From the NCBI GenBank assembly GCA_002295885.1, contig DBGM01000051.1, forward strand, positions 69,869 through 133,868: 64,000 nucleotides of DNA, in the 5' to 3' direction. The notes beneath the pieces are model-generated. The model made no database searches, was not told where the DNA came from, and was given only the letters and a program-made list of their open reading frames with translations. This document shows, piece after piece, positions 18,089 to 27,180 of this stretch. The position numbers and the translations under genes are program-made. The stretch's first letter is position 1, and each line of letters starts with the position of its first letter. Origin of the DNA: Phycisphaerales bacterium UBA854 (GTDB lineage Bacteria > Planctomycetota > Phycisphaerae > Phycisphaerales > SM1A02).

Positions 18089-18103
18089 CGTACCATGGGT
18101 ACG
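18089..18103. promoter_or_regulatory. Palindrome over a possible -10 upstream of the oligopeptide-binding gene
   Basis: CGTACC-ATG-GGTACG is a perfect 6+6 inverted repeat that includes TACCAT, a possible -10. It lies 21 bases before the ATG at 18124, so a protein bound there would block transcription. No good -35 was seen. Confidence 0.35.
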
Positions 18104-18123
18104 TTCGTTCCAAGGATGGTGCG

Positions 18124-19998
18124 ATGTCCCGACAACTTCCCCTGATCCTGCTTCTTCCTGTCCTGCTCCTCGTGGTCGTCTGGTTCGACGATCCGGGACC
18201 GCGGTCGGATTTCACCTGGAGCACGACCAGTGACGTGTTCACGCTGGATCCACAACGGATGAGCTACCTGGAGGACATGCGGGTCGGATCGGCACTCTAC
18301 GAGGGCCTGGTCCGGTTCGATCCCCAGCGGAACGGGTTCGACCCGGGGGCCGCTCGATCGTGGACGACCAGCGACGACGGACTGACCTGGACGTTCCACC
18401 TGCGCGAGGACGGACGATGGAGCAACGGTCGCCCCGTGACCGCCCACGATTTCGCATGGTCGTGGATGCGTCTGCTGACACCCGACACCGCTGCAAGCTA
18501 TTCCGGACTCTTTCTGCCCATCGACGGTGCGAGAAAGACCTGGGCGGCGCGAAACGAGGATCTCGAACGCTTCGCCGCCACCGAATTCGAAAGCCGGATG
18601 CAGCGGACCGAAGAGGCCCGTCGTCTCTGGCGGCGACACGAGGAGCGGTTCAAGTCGGACGTGGGAATCGAGGTCGTCGACGATTCCACCTTCAGGGTTC
18701 GGCTCGAACATCCCGTTCCCTGGCTGCTGGATCTGGTCGCATTCACGCCCGCCGCACCCGTCTACCGACCGGCGGTCGAGGGATGGCCGGACGATGCCGG
18801 TGATGGACCACCGTGGTTCGAGGCCGAGGTTCCCGACTGGAACGATCGGACGTTCGTCAGGATCGATGATGACTCAGGACGGCTCTTCCAGGATCACCGC
18901 TGGGCACGAGCGGGTCGCCTGATCGGCAACGGGCCCTACACGCTCGCCGCCTGGAGGTACAAGCGGGATCTCAGACTGGAGGCATCGCCCACCTGGCGGG
19001 ATGCGGATTCCATCGCCTGCCGGACCATCACCAAGCTGACGATCGAGGATCCGAACACGGCGGTGCTGGCCTTCGAATCGGGTGCGGTCGACTGGCTGAA
19101 CGGCATCAACGTCGACTACCGCGTCGACATGATCCGACAGCAGGAGTCGGGCGACCGAAACGACATCCATGTGGTTCCGGCGTTCGCCACCGACTTCTTC
19201 TCCTTCAACTGCCGGCCCGCTCTCGCGGGCGGAGCGGACAATCCGTTCGCCGATGCGGCGATCCGACGGGCGTTCGCACTGGCCGTGGACCGCGAGACGA
19301 TCGTGCGGCACGTCACCCGCCTGAACGAGCCGGTCGCCACCGCGCTGGTTCCCGTGGGTTCGATTCCGGGGTACGAACCGCCGGCGGGACTCGGCTACGA
19401 CGTGGAACGAGCCCGTGACGAACTCGCATCGGCGGGCTGGTCCGATCGCGACGGGGACGGATTGGTCGAGGACCCGGCGGGAGACCTCTTTCCCGTGACG
19501 ACCCTGCTGTACACCACCAACACCCCCCGCTTCAAGCGAATGGCCATCGCACTCCGAGAGCAGTGGGAATCCGCATTGGGGGTGCGGATTGAATTGGTGG
19601 GCAAGGAGTCGAAGTTCTACCGCAACGATCTCCGTGAAGGCGATTTCATGATCGCACGCGGCACGTGGTACGGGGACTTCGGCGATCCCACGACCTTCCT
19701 CGATCTGTGCCGGACCGGGGACGGCAACAACACCCGGATGTTCTCCGATCCCGGCATCGATGCTGATCTCGACGCGGCAGCCTTGGAACGGGATCCGGAC
19801 CGGAGATTCGAACTCCTCGAGGACATCGAGCGCCGACTCTTCACCCGGCATCTTCCGATGATCCCCATCTGCCAGGTCGTGGACGTGCACATGTACGACC
19901 CGACGAGGGTCACTGGACTCTCCGATCATCCACGACAGGTTCAGCGACTCTGGAACGTCGACGTCCGAGATGATCCGATCGGAGGCTCCGAACCATGA
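18124..19998 (+). CDS. ABC transporter substrate-binding protein, oligopeptide type (SBP family 5)
   Basis: 624 residues. N-terminal hydrophobic segment (residues 5-22) with no lipobox Cys, so it is either cleaved or stays as an anchor. The domain matches DppA/OppA: FTLDPQRMSYLEDMRVGSALYEGLVRFD, the family signature around WTFHLREDGRWSNGRPVTAHDFAWSW, and AIRRAFALAVDRETIV late in the protein. Family members bind peptides or nickel-type complexes in the periplasm. It overlaps the permease gene by 4 bases. ATG 18124 was chosen because it starts the hydrophobic segment. Confidence 0.9.
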   Translation: MSRQLPLILLLPVLLLVVVWFDDPGPRSDFTWSTTSDVFTLDPQRMSYLEDMRVGSALYEGLVRFDPQRNGFDPGAARSWTTSDDGLTWTFHLREDGRWSNGRPVTAHDFAWSWMRLLTPDTAASYSGLFLPIDGARKTWAARNEDLERFAATEFESRMQRTEEARRLWRRHEERFKSDVGIEVVDDSTFRVRLEHPVPWLLDLVAFTPAAPVYRPAVEGWPDDAGDGPPWFEAEVPDWNDRTFVRIDDDSGRLFQDHRWARAGRLIGNGPYTLAAWRYKRDLRLEASPTWRDADSIACRTITKLTIEDPNTAVLAFESGAVDWLNGINVDYRVDMIRQQESGDRNDIHVVPAFATDFFSFNCRPALAGGADNPFADAAIRRAFALAVDRETIVRHVTRLNEPVATALVPVGSIPGYEPPAGLGYDVERARDELASAGWSDRDGDGLVEDPAGDLFPVTTLLYTTNTPRFKRMAIALREQWESALGVRIELVGKESKFYRNDLREGDFMIARGTWYGDFGDPTTFLDLCRTGDGNNTRMFSDPGIDADLDAAALERDPDRRFELLEDIERRLFTRHLPMIPICQVVDVHMYDPTRVTGLSDHPRQVQRLWNVDVRDDPIGGSEP

Positions 19999-20975
19999 GC
20001 GGCCGGTCCGGACATCCCCTGCTCCGACTCGTGGGGTGGCGTTTGCTGCAACTGCCGCTGATCCTGCTGGTGATCTACACCATCACCTTCGTGCTGGCGT
20101 GGTTGATCCCCGGTAATCCACTGGAGCAACCGGAGGGACGGAGGCCGCCCGAGGAGATCGTCCAGGCCATGGAGGCCCGGTACGACCTGGATGATCCGAT
20201 GGGGTTCTACGTGGACTACCTGGGCGGCATCACCGGCTACGACTGGATCGCTTCGGGCGGACAGGGATCGGTCATCGACTTCGGGCCGAGCCTGCGTCAC
20301 GAGAACTGGACGGTCAACGAGATCCTCTCCTCGCAGCTTCCGGTGTCGATCGTGCTGGGGTTGTCGGCCATCATGCTGGCCTGCGTGATCGGACTGCTCG
20401 CGGGGATTCTCGGTGCCCTCCGTCCCGGGAGCTGGATCGACGTGCTGACGCTGCTGATCGCCCTGGTGGGAATCAGTCTGCCCGCGTTCGTGACCGGGAC
20501 GTTCCTGCTGGTCGTGTTCGCCGTCTCGATGGGTCTGTTCCCCGTCGGTGGATGGGGTGATGCGTCGCACATCGTGCTGCCGGCCGTGGCATTGAGTCTT
20601 CCCTTCGCCGCCTACATCGCCCGGCTCGTCCGGACAGGCATGCTGGAGGAGCTCCGATCCGATCACGTCCGGACCGCACGGGCCAAGGGACTCCCGGAAC
20701 GGGTCGTGGTGTTCAAGCACGCCCTGAAGAATGCGTTCCTGCCCGTGCTCTCCTACCTCGGACCCGCAACCGCGGCCGCGATGACCGGATCGTTCGTGGT
20801 CGAGAAGGTGTTCGCGGTTCCGGGCATCGGAACCCACTTCGTCGATGCGGTCCTGGGCAAGGACATCACGCTGATCACCGGCGTGGTCCTGGTCTACTCG
20901 ACGCTGCTGGTGCTGCTCAACCTCGTGGTGGATGTGCTCTACCACTGGGCCGACCCGCGGATCCAGATGGGGTGA
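19995..20975 (+). CDS. ABC transporter permease, OppB/DppB type
   Basis: 326 residues with about six transmembrane segments, a large periplasmic loop after the first one (about residues 35-115), and the EAA-type cytoplasmic loop near RTARAKGLPERVVVFKHALKNAFLP that contacts the ATPase. OppB works as a heterodimer with OppC and needs OppD/OppF ATPases; none follows, because the next gene is enolase on the other strand and its stop codon begins at the very next base. The transporter must borrow the missing parts from elsewhere in the genome or be incomplete. Confidence 0.92.
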   Translation: MSGRSGHPLLRLVGWRLLQLPLILLVIYTITFVLAWLIPGNPLEQPEGRRPPEEIVQAMEARYDLDDPMGFYVDYLGGITGYDWIASGGQGSVIDFGPSLRHENWTVNEILSSQLPVSIVLGLSAIMLACVIGLLAGILGALRPGSWIDVLTLLIALVGISLPAFVTGTFLLVVFAVSMGLFPVGGWGDASHIVLPAVALSLPFAAYIARLVRTGMLEELRSDHVRTARAKGLPERVVVFKHALKNAFLPVLSYLGPATAAAMTGSFVVEKVFAVPGIGTHFVDAVLGKDITLITGVVLVYSTLLVLLNLVVDVLYHWADPRIQMG

Positions 20976-22322
<1,347 letters not shown>

Positions 22323-23252
22323 TCACTCCCGGACGGACAGGTGGTCGACGAGATCCCGGACCACCCAGCTCATGGCCTCCAGACCGGTCCGGGTCCGCGC
22401 CGCGATGTGCGGATGGAGGATGGCGTTCCCGACATCGAGCATCGGACTGTCCCCTGGAATGGGCTCGATCTCGTGCACATCGAGGATGGCGGTCATGGAA
22501 GGTGTGCCACGGAGTCGATCCGACAGAGCCCGCTCGTCGATCACGAACCCCCTGGAGGTGTTGATGAGCAGCACATCCTTCCGGAGACGCTCGAACTGTT
22601 CCGAACCCAGTAGCGTGCGGTTCTCGGGTCGTCCGTCCACGTGGATGGTCAGCACGTCGGATGCGCCCAGCAGGGTCTCCAGATCGACCGGTCGGGCCGA
22701 TCCCCGTTCGGCCGCGGGAATGTCCCTGAGATCGTGGTAGAGAACGTCGAAACCGATGGCGGACGCGATGCCGGCCACCCGTGACCCGATCCGTCCGAAC
22801 CCGAGTACGCCGAAGGTCAGTTCGTCCATTTGGACGGCGGCCCGATCGGAGGCGCGCATGGCAGCCCACTCCCGGGAATCCACGGACGACGTCACGCGAT
22901 CGCGTGGGCGCAGGACGTCGGTCATCGCCGCGACCACGAACTCGACCACGGCCTGTGTGTTGGCGTCGGGAGTGTTGAGGACCCTGATGCCCCGGTGTCG
23001 ACACGCATCGAGATCGACCCCGTCGAGCCCCACCCCAGCCCGGGCCACCACACGCAGTTTCGGCGCGGCGTCCAGCATCGCCTGATCCACCCGGGTCGCG
23101 GTCCGGACAACGATGCCCTCAGCGCCGGCGAGGCGGGATTCGAACTCCGGATGGGTCCTCGAAAGCTCGTGAAGTTCAACACGATCGGCCAGCCAGCGGC
23201 GGGCGGATTCGTCGATCGGTTCGGCCAGGATGACCAGGGGCAGGTCGGTCAT
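22323..23252 (-). CDS. D-2-hydroxyacid dehydrogenase (SerA-like, without ACT domain)
   Basis: 309 residues. The NAD-binding domain has GFGRIGSRVAGIASAIGFDVLYHD, and the catalytic Arg (LINTSRG), Glu (DVHEIEP) and His (ILHPHIAA) of the family are all in place. The length corresponds to the core of 3-phosphoglycerate dehydrogenase without the regulatory ACT domain, so the substrate could be 3-phosphoglycerate, glyoxylate or another 2-ketoacid. It lies 54 bases after enolase on the same strand order, so a link to lower glycolysis or serine synthesis is plausible but unproven. ATG 23252 begins the first strand; the longer upstream frame is not supported. Confidence 0.87.
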   Translation of the reverse strand: MTDLPLVILAEPIDESARRWLADRVELHELSRTHPEFESRLAGAEGIVVRTATRVDQAMLDAAPKLRVVARAGVGLDGVDLDACRHRGIRVLNTPDANTQAVVEFVVAAMTDVLRPRDRVTSSVDSREWAAMRASDRAAVQMDELTFGVLGFGRIGSRVAGIASAIGFDVLYHDLRDIPAAERGSARPVDLETLLGASDVLTIHVDGRPENRTLLGSEQFERLRKDVLLINTSRGFVIDERALSDRLRGTPSMTAILDVHEIEPIPGDSPMLDVGNAILHPHIAARTRTGLEAMSWVVRDLVDHLSVRE

Positions 23253-23306
23253 GAGTCTGCATGGTACGCCCGTTCGCACCCCCCCAGCGGCGACCGTGGG
23301 AGCAAT

Positions 23307-23327
23307 TTGACCCCCCGATCGGGGGTC
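23307..23327. promoter_or_regulatory. CCCCC-GATC-GGGGG palindrome next to TTGAC
   Basis: TTGACCCCCCGATCGGGGGTC: the core CCCCCGATCGGGGG is a perfect 14-bp palindrome preceded by TTGAC. It lies between the divergent dehydrogenase and secreted-peptidase genes. It resembles the promoter spacer at 16891-16913 (TTGACACCCCCATGGGGGG). Without a clear -10 it is best called a candidate operator. Confidence 0.45.
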
Positions 23328-23446
23328 CGCGGAAGGTGATTCACGAAAAATCAGCCGGATCTGTGAGATGTGCCTCCCGGGAACGCAATCAGGGTGCGGG
23401 GACCACCGGTCTCTGATCGCATCAATCAACCACGAGGAACAGACCA

Positions 23447-25396
23447 ATGCTTCATTCACCCTTCAGGACCCTGGCCGCGTGCGCACTGGGCACGCTCATC
23501 GGAACCGGTTCGGCCTCCATGGGCGAGGTCATGCTCGCCAATTGGACCGACGACGAGAACTTCTACTACTACCTCAAGCACATGCCCGACTTCGACCAGA
23601 GGCGGTGCGAGGATCAGGAACCATCGATCAAGGGCCTGGGCAACGATGGTCGCAACCACTGTGTTCCGACCGCGACCACGAACGTCTTCTCGTACATCGC
23701 CAGTCACGGATTCCCCCACATCGATCCCGGAGTGATCTGGAATCCGGGATCCGACTTCCGCTACAACTTCTTCGGTGAGTTCATCGACGATCTCGGCGAC
23801 GACATGGACACCGACCCCTGGGGCGGCACCAACTACAACGACTACTACAACGAGATCAGGGACCGGCTCACGTGCGAATTCGTCGTCAAGCTGTACATCG
23901 CGGACGACGACTACGCACCGGACTTCAAGGGTCTCTGCCGCTCGGCCATCAACGGACACCTGGTGCTCGTTCGCTACGGCTACTACGACGACGACGGCAT
24001 GACCGATTCCGGACGGTACAAGGTCGATCGTACGGGGGGTCACCTCACCACCTTCATGCAGGGGTGGGGCTGGAACGGCACCGAGATCATGACCGTGCGC
24101 GATCCGGCCACGGGTGGCGACGACTGCTACACCCAGAGTGATTTCTCGAGCCGTTCGTGGCACTGCGAGGAACGCATGATCCGCGACGAATACGGGGGCG
24201 AGCGGGTGCAGTGCTACCTGTGGGAACCCGGAAGCAGCAACAACGACTACGGTGATTCTCGGCGCTACCTGGACGGATACATCTCGATCATTCCGAACCG
24301 GTTCTACTCATGGGGACCCTACGACAACGGTCTTCGGATCATCCCGCTCGACCACCGGTTGCACGGGCAGGTCCCGGGACCCATCGGTTCGTCGTCCCAT
24401 TTCGCGGACTGGTATGTGGCGGAATTCCACCCGAGCCCGAACGGACTGGGGGGATGGGCCATGATGAGGTTGCAGAGCGGAGCACGGCGAATCGCCGAAC
24501 TGGACATCGATCGCAATCTGCTGGTTCCCGTCGAGACGATGGACCGTGACATCCAGTCCTTCACCCCGGATCGGTACGGACGGATCTGGATGACCGATCA
24601 GAACGCGATCCGGGTCGTCGATCCCGAAGACGGATGGCGTACGAGTGCGACCTACGAAGTGCAGGGTGCACCCGCGGCACTCGCCTGCGGAATGAACGTG
24701 GTCGCCGCACTGCTTCCCGGCGAACGGTGCATCACGTTCTTCTCGGATGCACCCGGCGGACAGCAGCCCCTGCCTCCGGTCAAGATCGATCTGCCGGACC
24801 AGATCTCCCTCCAGGGGGCGTGCCGAATGGACATCGATCCCAGCACCGGAAGCGTCGCCCTCTGGTCGGAAGCTCGTCCGGACACCGTCTGGAATCTCCG
24901 GCCCATCGAGGGTGGGACATTCGTCGCCGAAGTGATCTGCGGCGGACAGGTTGGTGAGACGGCTCCCGTCAGCTCGTTCCAGTTCGACGATCGTGGAGAC
25001 ATGGTGGTGCTCGGCGAAAGCGGTGCCCGCTTCTTCGGTCGGAACGAGCAGGGTCGGTGGAACAGGATCCAGGACCATCCACTCGCCTCGTGGGGCCAGC
25101 AGAGCCATGGTCTCGGCGGATTCCGCATGCTCCGGAGCAGCACCAACCTGCCTTCACAGCTCCCGGCCGATCAGTACGACAACGCCGGTATGCAGTACGA
25201 GAGCAGTGATTCGGCCATGGAGCAGATGGACTGCGACACCGACATCAACCTCGACAGGAAGATCGACGTGAGCGACCTGCTGATCGTGATCCGCGAATGG
25301 GGCAAGACGCGGAGTCCCGCCGACGTGGAACGGGACGAGATCGTGGATGTGCTGGATCTGCTGGCCGTCTTCGAGACATGGGGAGAGTGCGAGTGA
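23447..25396 (+). CDS. Secreted C39-peptidase-like protein with dockerin-like C terminus
   Basis: 649 residues. Signal peptide about 1-27. Residues 65-220 look like a papain-fold cysteine peptidase of the C39 type: Cys72 in NHCVPTATTNVFSYIASHG, His199 in RTGGHLTTFMQGWGWNG and Asp219 in VRDPA are in the right order for a triad. A beta-rich propeller-like region (about 280-560) follows. The last 60 residues hold two EF-hand-type loops (DTDINLDRKIDVSDLLIVI...WG and a second ending FETWGEC), the dockerin-like tail common in Phycisphaerae exported proteins and thought to help retention or sorting. Peptidase activity is an inference; the oxyanion Gln is not obvious. Confidence 0.75.
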   Translation: MLHSPFRTLAACALGTLIGTGSASMGEVMLANWTDDENFYYYLKHMPDFDQRRCEDQEPSIKGLGNDGRNHCVPTATTNVFSYIASHGFPHIDPGVIWNPGSDFRYNFFGEFIDDLGDDMDTDPWGGTNYNDYYNEIRDRLTCEFVVKLYIADDDYAPDFKGLCRSAINGHLVLVRYGYYDDDGMTDSGRYKVDRTGGHLTTFMQGWGWNGTEIMTVRDPATGGDDCYTQSDFSSRSWHCEERMIRDEYGGERVQCYLWEPGSSNNDYGDSRRYLDGYISIIPNRFYSWGPYDNGLRIIPLDHRLHGQVPGPIGSSSHFADWYVAEFHPSPNGLGGWAMMRLQSGARRIAELDIDRNLLVPVETMDRDIQSFTPDRYGRIWMTDQNAIRVVDPEDGWRTSATYEVQGAPAALACGMNVVAALLPGERCITFFSDAPGGQQPLPPVKIDLPDQISLQGACRMDIDPSTGSVALWSEARPDTVWNLRPIEGGTFVAEVICGGQVGETAPVSSFQFDDRGDMVVLGESGARFFGRNEQGRWNRIQDHPLASWGQQSHGLGGFRMLRSSTNLPSQLPADQYDNAGMQYESSDSAMEQMDCDTDINLDRKIDVSDLLIVIREWGKTRSPADVERDEIVDVLDLLAVFETWGECE

Positions 25397-25418
25397 ATCG
25401 AACTCGAACTCGAGAAGG

Positions 25419-25450
25419 ACACGGGGGTCGCCGGAAGGCGGCCCCCGTGT
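25419..25450. terminator. Strong bidirectional rho-independent terminator
   Basis: A 14-bp stem (ACACGGGGGTCGCC with GGCGGCCCCCGTGT, one G-T pair) closes a GGAA tetraloop and is followed by TTTC. It sits between the convergent secreted-peptidase and ccsA genes, 23 bases after the former stop and 18 before the latter. Confidence 0.85.
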
Positions 25451-25467
25451 TTCATCGTGTGGGACCG

Positions 25468-27180
25468 TCAGGCGTAGGAATGCAGACCGGAGATCGTGAA
25501 GTTGATGACGATCCAGTTGAAGAGCATCACCCCGCAGCCGATGACGGCGAGGAACGCGGTCCAGAGCCCCTTGTCGCTCGCCCGGTACCGGACATGGATC
25601 AGGATCGCGTAGATCAGGAACGTGTTCAGCGCGAACACCTCCTTCGGATCCCATCCCCAGGGCCGACCCCACGAGTGGTCCGCCCAGATCGCACCCATGA
25701 CCAGTCCGGCCCAGAGGAGGATGAAGGAGAGTTCGACGAGGATCATGGTCGTTCCGTCGAGCACCGCACCGAAGCTGGTCTTCGAATCGAGCAGGGCCGC
25801 CTTGCCGCCGCGCCGGCGGACGATGAGGGATCCGATGCCCCCCGCCCCGACGTGCTCCCGGATGTCGCGTTCGCCCCGGGTGAAGCGGAGGAACCGGACC
25901 AGCATGTACAGGCCGGCGGAGACGAAGGCCAGGAAGATCAGAACATACGAGAAGATGATGACGTTCGTGTGGATGTAGAGCCACACGTCGTGGAGCACCG
26001 GCATCCGGTTGCTGAAGTGGGGCGACAGCTGCAGCGGGCTGAAACTGGCGGCCATCAGCGCGAACATCGACGCCATCGCACTGCCGAGGAAGAAGAGATT
26101 CTTCACCCGGGTACGACCGAGGATCACCTCCATGATGATCGCGAAGCATCCTCCGAACCAGGTCGATGTCGTGACCGCCTCGAACATGTTGGTGTTCGGC
26201 CACCGTCCCGAGACGTACCACCGGAGGATCAATGCGAAGGTCTGCAGCAGGAAGGCGGCGGAGAAGAAGGCGACACCCCCCCACTTCGCTCCCGACCAAC
26301 CGTAGACGATGGCCATCAGGAAGAAGATGATCGACACGAGGTAGATCATCCAGATCCAGGTGAACCCCTTCCACTTGAAGTAGGCGCTCTCGAGATGCAG
26401 ACGCTGCTCCGACGGGTACTCGGCCAGCCGCGCACGACCGGCCATGGGAAGCACCTGACCGAGCCGGGCGACGGCTGCATTGACGGCTGCGGTGTCCTGC
26501 TGGTTCCAGGCCGCCACGACGGCATTCCACGCCTGCACCATCGGGTCCGCCGCCGCCGCATTGGGATCGAGACGCGACGAACTGACCTGGTACTCGTCGA
26601 TCGTCATCCAGGGATCGTCGTACTGTCCGCTGAAGGGCGGCAGAAGGATCAGCAGTCGGCGGAGCACCATCGGATCCGAGAGGTTGACGGCCGCCTCGAT
26701 CGCGTCGACCGGCTTGGCGAAGCGGAGGACATCGGAGCGGAGTCGGCCGAGCAGATCCTGTACGGATGCGTTGTCGAGCAGCGACTTGCTGGCCAGTCCG
26801 GTCTCCATGAACGTCTCGAGTTCATCCCGGGATGGTGGATCGACCGAAGCCATCGCGGCATCCACGAGCAGCGCCCGGAACGGCTTCTTCTTCACGAAGT
26901 AGATCGGGACGCCCTCGTAGGCCTCGGGGCGGAGCATGAGATCCAGATAGGTCAGGGGTGGAGACTGGCCGTTGATCTCCCTCGGACCGGTGATCGACTG
27001 CATGATCGAACGGGCGAACGAGTCATAGGACTTGATGCGACCGTCCTGCCACACGGCCACCACGTCGAGCGGGGTGATGTCGACGCCGGCGGGAAACGGT
27101 GCCGGTGCGCCGGTGTCCGATTGGGCGGACACCGGGGCCGGTACGAGCAGCAGGAGCAGAAGAAGAATCCATCGGGTCAT
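25468..27180 (-). CDS. ccsA: System II cytochrome c biogenesis protein CcsA (ResC)
   Basis: 570 residues. Signal-like N terminus, a long periplasmic domain (to about residue 215) unusual in ordinary CcsA, then eight or so transmembrane segments. The tryptophan-rich haem motif is present as WGRPWGWDPKEVFAL, with conserved His residues in neighbouring helices, so the protein should carry haem to apocytochromes outside the membrane. It overlaps resB by 4 bases, the usual gene pair. A coupled pair like this marks a bacterium that makes c-type cytochromes by system II. Confidence 0.92.
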   Translation of the reverse strand: MTRWILLLLLLLVPAPVSAQSDTGAPAPFPAGVDITPLDVVAVWQDGRIKSYDSFARSIMQSITGPREINGQSPPLTYLDLMLRPEAYEGVPIYFVKKKPFRALLVDAAMASVDPPSRDELETFMETGLASKSLLDNASVQDLLGRLRSDVLRFAKPVDAIEAAVNLSDPMVLRRLLILLPPFSGQYDDPWMTIDEYQVSSSRLDPNAAAADPMVQAWNAVVAAWNQQDTAAVNAAVARLGQVLPMAGRARLAEYPSEQRLHLESAYFKWKGFTWIWMIYLVSIIFFLMAIVYGWSGAKWGGVAFFSAAFLLQTFALILRWYVSGRWPNTNMFEAVTTSTWFGGCFAIIMEVILGRTRVKNLFFLGSAMASMFALMAASFSPLQLSPHFSNRMPVLHDVWLYIHTNVIIFSYVLIFLAFVSAGLYMLVRFLRFTRGERDIREHVGAGGIGSLIVRRRGGKAALLDSKTSFGAVLDGTTMILVELSFILLWAGLVMGAIWADHSWGRPWGWDPKEVFALNTFLIYAILIHVRYRASDKGLWTAFLAVIGCGVMLFNWIVINFTISGLHSYA

